Assembly (NCBI GenBank): GCA_016709665.1
Contig: JADJMI010000008.1
Coordinates: forward strand, 124,001 to 188,000
DNA: 64,000 nt
Reading direction: 5' to 3'
Source: Betaproteobacteria bacterium
GTDB taxonomy: Bacteria > Pseudomonadota > Gammaproteobacteria > Burkholderiales > Usitatibacteraceae
The notes beneath the pieces are model-generated. The model was given only the letters and a program-made list of their open reading frames with translations. It was not told where the DNA came from and did no database searches. Each line of letters opens with the position of its first letter. The stretch's first letter is position 1. Made by a program: the position numbers and the translations under genes. Below are positions 1-9,320 of this stretch, piece by piece.

Positions 1-77
1 AGCTCACCGACGACGGCCTCGCCGTCGAGCTCACGGCCAAGGGCACGAAGTACTACAAGGATTCCGACCTGAATTGA
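1..77 (+). CDS. 3' end of an unidentified protein (5' end outside window)
   Basis: Only the last 24 codons are present, read from base 3 to the TGA at 75-77. The visible tail (LTDDGLAVELTAKGTKYY, then a short acidic end) is too short to assign to a family. The next gene starts on a TTG that overlaps this stop codon, so the two are probably translationally coupled in one operon. Confidence 0.55.
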   Translation, partial: LTDDGLAVELTAKGTKYYKDSDLN

Positions 78-1219
78 AGGCGTTCCTCGCAGCGGGGTTC
101 GCGGCGCTCGCGCTTGCCCCCGCTGTCTCGTCGGCCGCGCCCTGGGACGACGAAATCTTCCGCGATCCCACCGACGGCCGGTTCGACACCAGCCGCTGGC
201 TTCTCGATCGCAAGGGCTTCCTGCCCGTGCCGATCGTCATCACCGAGCCGGCCATCGGCTACGGCGGCGGCGTGGCGCTTCTCTTCTTCCATCGCAATCC
301 GGCGCCGACGGGGTCGCCCGACGCGCCGCGCAAGTTCGAGCCGCCGGACATCACCGCCGGTGCGGCCTTCGGCACCGAGAACGGCACCAAGGGTGGCGGC
401 GTCGGCCACCTGGGCTTCAGCGAAGGGCGGCGCTGGCGCTATCTCGCCGGCGTTGCGCGCGGCTCGATCAACCTCGCCTGGTACGGCACGCCGGGCATCG
501 GCCCGGGCACTACGCCCGAGGGGCGCGACGTCAACCTCGACGGCACGCTGGCAGTGGCCGACCTGCGCCGCCGCCTGGGCGATTCGGAATGGTGGGCGGG
601 CCTGCGCTACACGGGCTCGAAGGTCCGGTCGACCTTCGCGCGGGACGGTTCGCCCGAGCCCCCGCGCGCCGACCTCGACGCGACGATCTCCGGCCTGGGG
701 CCCGTGGTGGAGTACGACGGGCGCGACAACATCTTCACGCCCAACGCGGGCCTGCGCGCCTACCTGGAGGCGATCCGGTTCGCGCCCGGCCTCGGCGGCG
801 ACCACGATTTCACGCGCTCCCGGTTCGCGCTGCAGGGCTTCGTTCCCTTCGGCGACGCTTTCGTGGTGGGACTGCGCGCCGATGCGCAGGCGGTCGACGG
901 CGATGCGCCGTACTATGCGCGGCCCTTCGTCGAGCTGCGCGGCATCCCGGCCATGCGCTACCAGGGCGACCGCGTCGCCGTGGCCGAGGTCGAGGGACGC
1001 TGGAACCTCGACGGGCGCTGGTCGCTCGTGGGTTTCGCGGGCGCGGGACGGGCGGCCGAATCGAATGGGGCCCTTCGCGATGCGCCCTCGCACACGACGG
1101 TCGGCGCAGGGTTCCGCTATCTGCTTTCGCGCGCGCTCGGCATGCGCGTCGGCATCGACTTCGCGCGCGGCCCCGAGGACAAGGCGGTCTACCTCGTCAT
1201 GGGCAGCGCCTGGCGCTAG
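74..1219 (+). CDS. Omp85/BamA-like outer membrane beta-barrel protein
   Basis: A 381-residue exported protein. The first 22 residues form a signal peptide ending in an Ala-rich cleavage region (VSSAA). The rest alternates in the way of a beta-barrel, and near residue 290 has ELRGIPAMRYQGD, which resembles the RG-x-RY loop-6 motif of the BamA/TamA/D15 superfamily. No POTRA domain is evident before the barrel, so it is a short, barrel-only member whose substrate is unknown. The start is a TTG overlapping the upstream TGA; no nearer ATG would keep the signal peptide. The outer membrane location is inferred from family and signal peptide. Confidence 0.7.
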   Translation: MKAFLAAGFAALALAPAVSSAAPWDDEIFRDPTDGRFDTSRWLLDRKGFLPVPIVITEPAIGYGGGVALLFFHRNPAPTGSPDAPRKFEPPDITAGAAFGTENGTKGGGVGHLGFSEGRRWRYLAGVARGSINLAWYGTPGIGPGTTPEGRDVNLDGTLAVADLRRRLGDSEWWAGLRYTGSKVRSTFARDGSPEPPRADLDATISGLGPVVEYDGRDNIFTPNAGLRAYLEAIRFAPGLGGDHDFTRSRFALQGFVPFGDAFVVGLRADAQAVDGDAPYYARPFVELRGIPAMRYQGDRVAVAEVEGRWNLDGRWSLVGFAGAGRAAESNGALRDAPSHTTVGAGFRYLLSRALGMRVGIDFARGPEDKAVYLVMGSAWR

Positions 1220-1243
1220 GGGCGGGTGTAGCATGGCGCGGCC

Positions 1244-1798
1244 ATGACCGCCGACTTCCAGCCCCGCGACGTCCTCCTGCGCGACGGCCGTGCCGTTCAC
1301 ATCCGCGCCTTCACCGCCGCCGACGAAGCGGAGATCCTGCAGGCCTTCGACCGCCTGGGCGCCGAGGCCCGCTACAAGCGCTTCATGCGGCCGGTGCGCG
1401 AAGCGAACCTCGACAGCCTGCACAAGGGGTTCGAGACGCTCGCCCGGAGCGGCCTGGGCATCGCGGCCACCGTGCCGGCGGACGACGGCATCGACTTCGT
1501 GGGCACCGCCATCTACATCGTGGCGCCCGACGGGCAGTCGTGCGAGTTCGCGATGACCGTCGTGGACGCATGGGCCGGCGCGGGCCTGGGTCGCGTGCTC
1601 CTGGAGACGCTCGTCGAGGCCGCGACCGCGAACGGCGAACGGGTGATGGAAGGCTTCGTCCTCGCGGAGAACGCGGCCATGCTGCGCCTCGCCGCGCGCC
1701 TCGGATTCGAGGTCACGCGGCATCCCGACGACTTCGGCCTGCGGGTGTGCCGCCGCAGCCTGCAGGCCCCGCCCAGGGCGGCTAGTAGCGCTCCTTGA
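1244..1798 (+). CDS. GNAT-family N-acetyltransferase
   Basis: A 184-residue protein with the GNAT fold. The N-terminal part (LRDGRAVHIRAFTAADEAEI) matches the opening strand and helix of acetyltransferases of the Pat/AcuA-like and RimI-like types. Around residues 105-115 is the acetyl-CoA-binding region (DAWAGAGLGRVLLETL), close to the usual Q/R-x-x-G-x-G/A loop. The C-terminal LAENAAMLRLAARLGFEV is the typical motif-B helix. The acceptor substrate cannot be deduced. Its 3' end overlaps that of the convergent polyphosphate kinase gene by 17 bp, so there is no room for an intergenic terminator. Confidence 0.85.
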   Translation: MTADFQPRDVLLRDGRAVHIRAFTAADEAEILQAFDRLGAEARYKRFMRPVREANLDSLHKGFETLARSGLGIAATVPADDGIDFVGTAIYIVAPDGQSCEFAMTVVDAWAGAGLGRVLLETLVEAATANGERVMEGFVLAENAAMLRLAARLGFEVTRHPDDFGLRVCRRSLQAPPRAASSAP

Positions 1799-2687
1799 TC
1801 CGCTCGACCACGTGCTTCGGCTCGCGGTAGGACTTGTCCTTCTCCCGCCTGGGCAGCTTCACCTTCTCGCGGGGCGCCTCCTTGTACGGCACGCGCGAGA
1901 GCAGGTCGGCGATGATGTTGAGGCGCGCTTTCTTCTTGTCGTTGGAGTCGGCCACGATCCAGGGCGCCCAGGCGGTGTGCGTGTACTTGAACATGTCGTC
2001 GCGCGCGCGGGAATAGTCGTACCACTTGGCGTAGCTCTTCAGGTCCATCGGCGAGAGCTTCCACGTCTTGCGCCCGTCGTGGATGCGCGCGGTGAGGCGC
2101 TTCGTCTGCTCCGCCTCGCTCACCTCGAGCCAGTACTTGATGAGGATGATGCCCGAGTCGATCATCGCCTTCTCGACCTTGGGCACGGCGTCGTAGAACT
2201 TCTTGAGCGTCTCGCCGTCCACGAAACCCATCACGCGCTCGACGCCGGCGCGGTTGTACCAGCTGCGGTCGAAGATGACGACCTCGCCGGCGGCAGGCAG
2301 GTGGCCGAGGTAGCGCTGCACGTACATCTGCGACTTCTCGCGGTCCGAGGGCGCCGGCAGGGCGATCACGCGGAAGGTGCGCGGGCTCACGCGCTCGGTG
2401 ATCGCCTTGATGGTGCCGCCCTTGCCGGCGGTGTCGCGCCCCTCGAAGACGATGCACACCTTGAGCCCGGCGTGCTTCACCCATTCCTGCATCTTCACGA
2501 GCTCGACGTGCAGCTTCTTCAGCTCGCGCTCGTAGTCCTTGTTGCCGAGCGGTTCGCCGGCACCCGCTTTCGCGTCCGGGGACTCTCCGGCCTTCGCCTT
2601 TTTCGACTTCGCGCCTTTCGGCTTCCCGTCCTTCGACTTGCCGTCCTTTGCCTTGCCGGCCTGGGTGACATTCGACGTCTTGGCCAT
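1782..2687 (-). CDS. ppk2: Polyphosphate kinase 2 (PPK2 family)
   Basis: PPK2 enzymes transfer phosphate between polyphosphate and nucleoside diphosphates or monophosphates, usually making NTP from polyP. The 301-residue protein shows the Walker A loop FEGRDTAGKGG (residues 81-91), the Walker B/lid region VVIFDRSWYNRAGVE (136-150) and the downstream YDYSRARDDMF segment, all typical of single-domain class I PPK2. The first 50 residues are an extra Lys/Gly/Ala-rich tail, probably disordered and able to bind polyanion. I chose the ATG at 2687 because AGGAGG-like GGAGGAAG lies just upstream; an in-frame ATG at 2771 would add an unconserved stretch. Confidence 0.92.
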   Translation of the reverse strand: MAKTSNVTQAGKAKDGKSKDGKPKGAKSKKAKAGESPDAKAGAGEPLGNKDYERELKKLHVELVKMQEWVKHAGLKVCIVFEGRDTAGKGGTIKAITERVSPRTFRVIALPAPSDREKSQMYVQRYLGHLPAAGEVVIFDRSWYNRAGVERVMGFVDGETLKKFYDAVPKVEKAMIDSGIILIKYWLEVSEAEQTKRLTARIHDGRKTWKLSPMDLKSYAKWYDYSRARDDMFKYTHTAWAPWIVADSNDKKKARLNIIADLLSRVPYKEAPREKVKLPRREKDKSYREPKHVVERIKERY

Positions 2688-2912
2688 CGCTTCCTCCGTG
2701 TATGTTCGCGCGGTGTCGTCGCCGCGCCATGCCCCGATTGTGGCATCGTGCGGCCGGATGCAACCGCTCAATCGTGAGTCGATTGTCGGCCGTCAACCGC
2801 GCCCGCGGTGCGGTTGCTAGCATCAACTGGTATGCTGCGGCGCAACAATCGCCACACCACCCGAAGCGCCGGGCCCGTGAGGACAGCGGCGCATTCTCCC
2901 GTGAGGATCGTC

Positions 2913-5333
2913 ATGAACAAGACCGTTGCCTCCACGCCCCCTTCCGCCGACCTCGCCGGAAAGGTCGCCCAGCTTTACCAGAAGCGCGCCCGTATCGCCG
3001 GCGAGCGATTCGCCGAGGCCGCGAAGAAAGCGACCGAGGGCATCGCAACCGCCCAGGCTGCCGACAAGCAGGCGATGGCCCTGGCCGGGTGGCATCGCTA
3101 CGCCACCGATTTCGCCCAGCGCTCGGTCCTCTTCTGGGACACGCTGCGCCAGCGCGGCAACCGCTACCTCGAGCACGAGCGCGCGGGCAGCCCGCCGGTC
3201 CTCTTCTTCGATTACGAGATGGTGCTCGACGGACGCACGCTCGCCCGGCCGGTCAACTACGCGCTCGTGCGCATCGTTCCGCCCGAGGGCGTCACCCTCG
3301 ACCCGAAGCGCCGGCCCTACGTGATCATCGACCCGCGCGCCGGGCACGGCCCGGGCATCGGCGGGATGAAGGACGATTCCCAGGTGGGCGTCGCGCTGCG
3401 CGACGGCCACCCCGTCTACTTCGTGATCTTCTTCCCGCAGCCGGTGCCGGGGCAGACGCTGCTCGACGTGTGCGAGGCCGAGCGCGAGTTCATCGGCAAG
3501 GTGCGCGGCCTGCACCCGAAGAGCGCGAAGCCCGTCGTGATCGGCAACTGCCAGGGCGGCTGGGCGGCCATGATGCTCGCCGCGGCCAACCCCGACGACG
3601 TCGGCCCCATCGTCATCAACGGCGCGCCCATGTCGTACTGGGGCGGCGCCTTCAGCGAAGGCGAGGGCGACAACCCCATGCGCTACGCCGGCGGCGCGCT
3701 CGGCGGCACGTGGCTTTCCTCGCTGCTCGCGGACCTGGGCGACGGCGTCTTCGACGGCGCCTACCTGGTGGAGAACTTCGAGAACCTGAACCCCGCCAAC
3801 ACGTTCTGGAACAAGTACTACAACCTTTTCTCGAAGGTGGATACCGAGGCGCCCCGCTTCCTCGAGTTCGAGCGCTGGTGGGGCGGGTACTACCTCATGA
3901 ACGCCGAGGAGATCGAGTGGATCACGCAGAACCTCTTCGTCGGCAACAAGCTGTGGAAGGGGGGCGTGAAATCCGGTTCCGGCGAGGTCTTCGACCTGCG
4001 CGAGCTGCGCTCGCCGATCGTCCTGTTCGCCTCGCTGGGCGACAACATCACGCCGCCGCAGCAGGCGTTCAACTGGGTGGCGGACGTCTACGGCTCCACC
4101 GAGGAGATCAAGGCCCGCGGCCAGGTGATCGTGGGGCTCCTGCACGAGAACATCGGGCACCTGGGCATCTTCGTGTCGGGCAAGGTGGCCAAGAAGGAAT
4201 ACACGCAGATCGTGTCGGTCCTGAAGAGCATCGAGTCGCTGCCCCCCGGGCTCTACGGGATGAAGATCCACGAGACGAAGGGCAAGGGCGGTCAGGTGGA
4301 GCACCGCGTGGAGTTCGAGGAGCGCCGGCTCGAGGACGTGATGGCGCGCCTGAACCGCGCCGATCGCCGCGACGAGAAGCCCTTCGAGGCCGCCGCCGCG
4401 ATCTCGGAGTTCAACCAGCGCGCCTACGAGATCTTCGCGCAGCCGCTGGTGCGCGCGATGGCGAACCCGGTGACGGCCCAGCTCGGCCGCCAGTTCCACA
4501 AGCTGCGCGCCGAGCGCTGGGGCCTTTCCGATCTCAACCCGTTCCTCTGGTGGGTGGGGCCTGCGGCCGAGGCGGTACGCGCCTCGCGCATGGAAGCCCC
4601 TGCCGACGATCCGCTTCGGCGCGCGGAGAAGGCCGGTTCCGATCTCCTCGCGGCCTCGCTTGATCTCTATCGCGACCTGCGCGACGCGCAGTCGGAGGCG
4701 TCGTTCTTCCTCCAGTTCGGCAACCTGCCGCACCTCGCCCGCGGGGAAGGCGCGCAGGCGCCGGCCCTGCCGGAAGACGTTCGCGAGCTCCCCTTCGTGA
4801 AGGAGGCCCTCGCGGCGATCGCCGAGGGCGGCTATCCCGCGGCCGTGGCGCGCTGCGCCTACCTGCTCAAGCGCAAGGACACGCCGCTGCCGCTCGAACA
4901 ATTGCACCTGCGGGCCGAGCTGATCCACGACTACCGCGACCTGCTGCCCGCGCTCGCGCCCGATGCGATGCGGCGCGTGCGCGGCGAGCAGGAGATCATC
5001 GTCGACTTCGAGCCCCAGCGAGCCCTCGAGACGCTGCCCGCGCTGGTGGGCGCGAAAGCCGACCGGGAACGCCTGGTCGAACTCTTCGAGCGCCTCTTCG
5101 CGGATGCGCGCGTGCAGGGCATCGGGGCCACGCCCCCGCAGCTCGCGATGCTCAAGCGCATCCGGGGCCTGCTCGGCATCCGCAGCGCGCTGCCGGCCCT
5201 GAAGCGGGTGCCGGAAGCGAAGACGGTTGCCAGGGCCAAGGCCTCGCCCGCAACGAAGCGCGTGTCGAAGGCGAAGCCCGCCGCGCGCCCCCCGCGCGCG
5301 AAGAAGCCCGCCCGCAAGGCCGCGAAGCGCTGA
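2913..5333 (+). CDS. DUF3141 protein, PHA-synthase-like alpha/beta hydrolase
   Basis: An 806-residue cytoplasmic protein of the DUF3141 family, which is distantly related to poly(3-hydroxyalkanoate) synthases. It has the PHA-synthase type of lipase box, GNCQGG, with Cys213 as candidate nucleophile. An Asp (LGDNITPP) and a His (ENIGHLGIF) follow at the right distance for a catalytic triad. The C-terminus is a Lys/Ala/Pro-rich tail of about 45 residues (KPAARPPRAKKPARKAAKR), like histone H1-type or AlgP-type DNA/polyanion-binding tails. It leads a run with phosphotransacetylase, acetate kinase and fabI, a grouping known in other proteobacteria. A role in acyl-CoA/acyl-phosphate or PHA metabolism is inferred. 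The ATG at 2913 follows a GTGAGGA site. Confidence 0.8.
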   Translation: MNKTVASTPPSADLAGKVAQLYQKRARIAGERFAEAAKKATEGIATAQAADKQAMALAGWHRYATDFAQRSVLFWDTLRQRGNRYLEHERAGSPPVLFFDYEMVLDGRTLARPVNYALVRIVPPEGVTLDPKRRPYVIIDPRAGHGPGIGGMKDDSQVGVALRDGHPVYFVIFFPQPVPGQTLLDVCEAEREFIGKVRGLHPKSAKPVVIGNCQGGWAAMMLAAANPDDVGPIVINGAPMSYWGGAFSEGEGDNPMRYAGGALGGTWLSSLLADLGDGVFDGAYLVENFENLNPANTFWNKYYNLFSKVDTEAPRFLEFERWWGGYYLMNAEEIEWITQNLFVGNKLWKGGVKSGSGEVFDLRELRSPIVLFASLGDNITPPQQAFNWVADVYGSTEEIKARGQVIVGLLHENIGHLGIFVSGKVAKKEYTQIVSVLKSIESLPPGLYGMKIHETKGKGGQVEHRVEFEERRLEDVMARLNRADRRDEKPFEAAAAISEFNQRAYEIFAQPLVRAMANPVTAQLGRQFHKLRAERWGLSDLNPFLWWVGPAAEAVRASRMEAPADDPLRRAEKAGSDLLAASLDLYRDLRDAQSEASFFLQFGNLPHLARGEGAQAPALPEDVRELPFVKEALAAIAEGGYPAAVARCAYLLKRKDTPLPLEQLHLRAELIHDYRDLLPALAPDAMRRVRGEQEIIVDFEPQRALETLPALVGAKADRERLVELFERLFADARVQGIGATPPQLAMLKRIRGLLGIRSALPALKRVPEAKTVARAKASPATKRVSKAKPAARPPRAKKPARKAAKR

Positions 5334-5359
5334 CCCGACCCGATACCGGAGGACCTTCC

Positions 5360-6303
5360 ATGGACACCGCGTCGAAACACGACAAGTACGATCGGCTCAT
5401 CGCCGCCTGCAAGGAACTGCCGCCCACGCCGACCGCCGTCGCCCACCCCTGCGACGACAGTTCGCTCAAGGGAGCCGTCGAAGCCGCGAAGCTCGGCCTC
5501 ATCGCCCCGATCCTCGTCGGGCCCGCCGACCGCATCCGCGCGGTCGCGACGAAAGCCGGCCTCGACATCTCGCCCTACGAGATCGTCGACGCCGCCTTCA
5601 GCCAGGAGTCGGCGGCGAAGGCCGTCGCCCTCGTGCGCGAAGGCCGCGCCGAGGCCCTCATGAAGGGGAGCCTGCACACCGACGAGCTCATGGGCGCGGT
5701 CGTGCGCCGCGAGACGGGAATCCGCACCGCCCGTCGCGTGAGCCACTGCTTCGTGATGGACGTGCCCGGCCGCGCGGAGGCGCTCATCATCACGGACGCG
5801 GCGGTGAACATCGCGCCCACGCTCGCCGACAAGATGGATATCGCGCAGAACGCCATCGACCTCGCCCACGCGCTGCAGATCAAGGAGGTGCGCGTCGCCG
5901 TGCTTTCCGCGATGGAAACGGTGAACCCCGGCGTGCCCTCCACCATCGAAGCCGCGGCGATCTGCAAGATGGCCGACCGCGGCCAGATCACCGGCGCCCT
6001 CGTCGACGGCCCGCTCGCGCTCGACAACGCGATCGACCCCGAGGCGGCGAAGATCAAGAAGATCACCTCCCCGTCGCCGGCCGCGCCAACGTGCTGCTGG
6101 TGCCGGACCTGGAGGCGGGCAACATGCTCGCCAAGAGCCTCACGTTCCTCTCCGGCGCCGACGCCGCGGGCATCGTGCTGGGGGCCCGCGTGCCCATCAT
6201 CCTCACCAGCCGCGCCGACTCGGTGCTCACGCGCCTGGCTTCCTGCGCCGTGGCGGCGCTCGTCGCGAAGGCGCGGCGCGAGAGCGCGAAGGTGGAAGGC
6301 TAG
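5360..6303 (+). pseudogene. pta: Phosphate acetyl/butyryltransferase, frameshifted as read
   Basis: The enzyme interconverts acyl-CoA and acyl-phosphate. Codons from 5360 give the N-terminal three quarters of a Pta/Ptb-type protein (VREGRAEALMKGSLHTDELM; ADKMDIAQNAIDLA; LVDGPLALDNAIDPEAA). At the C run 6069-6072 the frame breaks, and the expected ending (VAGRANVLLVPDLEAGNMLA ... AALVAKARRE) continues one frame over to the TAG at 6301-6303. One added C would restore a protein of about 314 residues, the normal length. As read, the original frame runs on into ackA with no stop and would give an artificial fusion. An assembly error in a homopolymer is the simplest explanation; true inactivation is possible. 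Confidence 0.85.
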
Positions 6304-6307
6304 CGCC

Positions 6308-7492
6308 ATGGCCGACGTCTTCGGGATCCTCAACGCCGGCTCGTCCTCGATCAAGTTCTCGCTGTTCGCCGAACGCGACGGGGAGCTCGTCGCGGGCGAG
6401 CGCGGGCAGGTCGAAGGGCTCTACACCGCACCGCGCTTCGTCGCCAAGGGGCCCGACGGCGCGAAGCTCGCGGAGAAGGCGTGGGGGGAGGGCGAGGCGA
6501 TCGGGCACGACGGCGGCCTCATGCACCTGGCGGCCCACCTGCGCGAGGTGACCGCGGGCGACCGGCTCGCGGGCGTGGGTCACCGCGTCGTCCATGGCGG
6601 GCTCGACCACACGCAGCCCGTGCGGGTCGACGCGGCGGTGGTGAAGTCGCTCGAACGCTTCGTGCCGCTCGCGCCGCTGCACCAACCGCACAACCTCACG
6701 CCGATCCGCCTGCTCCTCGAGCGCCAGCCCGGCCTGCCCCAGGTCGCGTGCTTCGACACCTCGTTCCATCGCACCGCCCCTCCGGTCTCGCAGCGCTTCG
6801 CCATTCCGCAGGCGCTGCACGACGAGGGCGTCCAGCGCTATGGCTTCCACGGCTTGTCCTACGAGTACATCGCTTCCGTCCTTGGCCAGCACGATGCGCG
6901 GGCGGCAGCCGGCCGCACCGTGGTGCTCCACCTGGGCAACGGTTCGAGCATGTGCGCGCTCGAAGCGGGAAGGAGCGTCGCGAGCACCATGGGCTTCACC
7001 GCCGTCGACGGCCTGCCCATGGGCACGCGCTGCGGGGCGATCGACCCGGGCGTCATCCTCTACCTGCTCCAGCAGAAAGGCATGGACGCGAAGTCGATCG
7101 AAAGGCTCATCTACAGCGAATCGGGCCTCGCGGGCGTCTCCGGGATCTCGAGCGACATGCGCACGCTGCTCGAAAGCGACGACCCGCGGGCGAAGCTTGC
7201 CGTGGACCTCTATGTGTACCGCATCCGCCGCGAGCTGGGCTCGCTCGCGGCCGCCCTGGGCGGCCTGGACGCGATCGTCTTCACCGCCGGCATCGGCGAG
7301 AACGCCCCGGCCATCCGCGAGGCCGTCTGCCGCGACGCGAAATGGCTGGGCGTCGACCTGGACGCCGGCGCGAATGCCGCCCGCGGCCCGCGCATCAGCG
7401 CGCCCGGAAGCGCCGTCGCGGCCTGGGTGATCCCGACCAACGAGGAACTGATGATCGCGAGGCACACCCGCCGCCTCGTGGCCGCCTCCTGA
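6308..7492 (+). CDS. ackA: Acetate kinase
   Basis: Acetate kinase makes ATP and acetate from acetyl-phosphate and ADP, or the reverse. The 394-residue length is normal. Visible family motifs are the N-terminal NAGSSSIKFSLF phosphate loop, GVGHRVVHGG, the catalytic region CFDTSFHRTAPPVS, the nucleotide loop LGNGSSMCAL, GLPMGTRCGAIDPG and the C-terminal FTAGIGENAPAIRE. It starts four bases after the stop of the phosphotransacetylase, with GAAGG as ribosome site, so the two enzymes form the Pta-Ack acyl-phosphate pathway. FabI follows 19 bases later in the same direction. Confidence 0.95.
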   Translation: MADVFGILNAGSSSIKFSLFAERDGELVAGERGQVEGLYTAPRFVAKGPDGAKLAEKAWGEGEAIGHDGGLMHLAAHLREVTAGDRLAGVGHRVVHGGLDHTQPVRVDAAVVKSLERFVPLAPLHQPHNLTPIRLLLERQPGLPQVACFDTSFHRTAPPVSQRFAIPQALHDEGVQRYGFHGLSYEYIASVLGQHDARAAAGRTVVLHLGNGSSMCALEAGRSVASTMGFTAVDGLPMGTRCGAIDPGVILYLLQQKGMDAKSIERLIYSESGLAGVSGISSDMRTLLESDDPRAKLAVDLYVYRIRRELGSLAAALGGLDAIVFTAGIGENAPAIREAVCRDAKWLGVDLDAGANAARGPRISAPGSAVAAWVIPTNEELMIARHTRRLVAAS

Positions 7493-7511
7493 CCGCCCGA
7501 AAGGCCATCCC

Positions 7512-8294
7512 ATGACCCTCGACATCCCCCGTCCCGTCCTCCAGGGCAAGAAGGCCCTCGTCGTCGGCGTCGCGAACGAGAGCTCCATCGCCACCGGCTG
7601 CGCGCGCGCCTTCCACGAGCTGGGCGCGGACATCGCGCTCACCTACCTCAACGAAAAGTCGAAGCGCTTCGTCGAGCCCGTCGCGGCGCAGGTCGAATCG
7701 ACCTTCCTCGCGCCGCTCGACGTCTCCGTCCCCGGAGAGCTCGAGGCCCTTTTCGAGCGCATCGGGAAGGAGTGGGGAAGCCTCGACATCCTCGTGCATT
7801 CCATCGCGTGGGCGCCCAAGGACGACCTGCAGGGCGGGCTTCTCCACTGCTCGGCCGACGGTTTCGCGAAAGCCATGGACGTCTCCTGCCACTCCTTCGT
7901 GCGCATGGCGAAGCTCGCCGCGCCGCTCATGAAGGATGGCGGCACCATGTTCGCGATGAGCTACCACGGCGCCCAGAAGGTGGTGGACAACTACAACGTG
8001 ATGGGACCGGTGAAGGCGGCGCTCGAGGCCTGTTGCCGCTACCTCTCGTACGAGCTGGGCGGGCAGGGGATCCGCGTGCACGCCATCTCGCCCGGTCCGC
8101 TCAAGACGCGCGCGGCCTCGGGCCTCAAGGATTTCGAGCTGCTCCTCAACGAGGCGGCCACGCGCGCGCCGCTGGGCGAACTGGTGGACGTCATGGACGT
8201 CGGGTTCACCTGCGCGTACCTCGCCACGCCGTACGCGCGCCGCATCACCGGCGGCACGGTCTACGTTGACGGTGGCGTGAACATCATGGCCTGA
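7512..8294 (+). CDS. fabI: Enoyl-[acyl-carrier-protein] reductase (NADH)
   Basis: FabI performs the last reduction of each fatty acid elongation cycle. The 260-residue SDR-fold protein has the FabI-type cofactor loop GVANESSIATG (residues 19-29) and the catalytic pair Tyr161-x6-Lys168 (YNVMGPVK), with Tyr151 at the position of the second conserved Tyr. The C-terminal TGGTVYVDGGVNIM is standard. It follows ackA closely. FabI encoded beside Pta, AckA and DUF3141 is probably a second copy used with this acyl-phosphate cluster; whether the genome has another fabI cannot be seen here. Confidence 0.93.
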   Translation: MTLDIPRPVLQGKKALVVGVANESSIATGCARAFHELGADIALTYLNEKSKRFVEPVAAQVESTFLAPLDVSVPGELEALFERIGKEWGSLDILVHSIAWAPKDDLQGGLLHCSADGFAKAMDVSCHSFVRMAKLAAPLMKDGGTMFAMSYHGAQKVVDNYNVMGPVKAALEACCRYLSYELGGQGIRVHAISPGPLKTRAASGLKDFELLLNEAATRAPLGELVDVMDVGFTCAYLATPYARRITGGTVYVDGGVNIMA

Positions 8295-8304
8295 TGGAGG
8301 CTCC

Positions 8305-9315
8305 ATGCTGAAGCTCCTGCAGTCCCTCTTCGGCGCCAGGCCGGCCGGCAACGCCCTCTACGACCAGGCGACCCTCGAGCGGGCCATCGACCGCGCCCTG
8401 GACGCCACCGATCCGCGCCTGCGCTCGATCTCCGGGCACAGGAAGCGCCTCGAGCCGGCCGTCGTGAAGGCCATCGACCACGTGATCGCGCTGGCGGGCG
8501 CGCTGCCGCCGCCGGTGGAAGCCAGCGCGCGCACGTACGGCGAGGACGATCGCCTCGCCTCGTTCTTCGCCTCGCCCGCGCGCATGTCGGCGGTGTTCGG
8601 GGCCGACCGGGCCCTGCTCGATTTCCTCGAAAGCCCCGAGGGCGGCGCCGATCCCGTCTACGCGGTTCTCGTCGTCGAGCGCACCGAGAAGAAGGTGCTC
8701 GGCATGGCGATGCAGGGCGAGCACCTGCAGCGCGAGGTCTCGCAGGTGCAGGTGAGCTTCGACAAGCACCGGCTCCTCGAGCCGCAGGCGAGCGCGGAGG
8801 AGAACCGCCGTCTCGTCATGCGCCGCGCGTTCGACCAGGTCCTCACGATGGCCCTCACGCGCATCACGATGGCGAGCCAGGAGCGCGAGGCGCTCGAGGC
8901 CGGGCAGGCGGTGCTCAAGGCCAAGCTGCGCGCGCTGCAGTCGTCCAACTTCGGCCTGGCGGGCGACGAGCCCGGCGAGCCGGCGGATGCGGCGTCGCTC
9001 GAGGCGAAGCTCGCGCAGTTCGAGCGCGACCTCGAGGCCACGGGCACCGGCGCCGCGACGCTGCCGCGCCACCTCGACCTCCTCGTGGAGACGCTCGAGA
9101 AGGCGCCGGAGCAGTTGTCCGCGCAGCCGCTTTCCATCCTCATGGACCGCCTGGGCATCCGCCAGGACGCGCCCGGCGGCACCACGGTGCAGCTCGACCT
9201 CGTGGAAGTGAGGAATGCCACCGGGCAGGCCATCGTGGTGCTGCCCGTCGCCATCCCGCGCGACGCGATCGCGAAGCGCGACGTGTTCGCGGAAGCCAAG
9301 CGCCTCCTGATCTAG
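8305..9315 (+). CDS. Conserved hypothetical cytoplasmic protein
   Basis: A 336-residue protein I do not recognise. It has no signal peptide or membrane segment. The N-terminal half is helical (LYDQATLERAIDRALDATD; AVVKAIDHVIALAG). The middle contains a beta-rich stretch (VYAVLVVERTEKKVLGMAMQGEHLQREVSQVQVSF). Residues 190-270 look like a long coiled coil (SQEREALEAGQAVLKAKLRA; SLEAKLAQFERDLEA). It sits 10 bases after fabI and 5 bases before a transporter gene, with GGAGG before the ATG, so it is probably in the same transcript. No function is proposed. Confidence 0.75.
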   Translation: MLKLLQSLFGARPAGNALYDQATLERAIDRALDATDPRLRSISGHRKRLEPAVVKAIDHVIALAGALPPPVEASARTYGEDDRLASFFASPARMSAVFGADRALLDFLESPEGGADPVYAVLVVERTEKKVLGMAMQGEHLQREVSQVQVSFDKHRLLEPQASAEENRRLVMRRAFDQVLTMALTRITMASQEREALEAGQAVLKAKLRALQSSNFGLAGDEPGEPADAASLEAKLAQFERDLEATGTGAATLPRHLDLLVETLEKAPEQLSAQPLSILMDRLGIRQDAPGGTTVQLDLVEVRNATGQAIVVLPVAIPRDAIAKRDVFAEAKRLLI

Positions 9316-9320
9316 CGCCC

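Noticed and set aside
5360..7492. Natural Pta-AckA fusion protein
   Set aside because: The first frame leaves the Pta sequence at a C run, and the true Pta C-terminus with its own stop is intact in the next frame; the downstream ackA has its own ATG and ribosome site. The fusion is a frameshift artefact.
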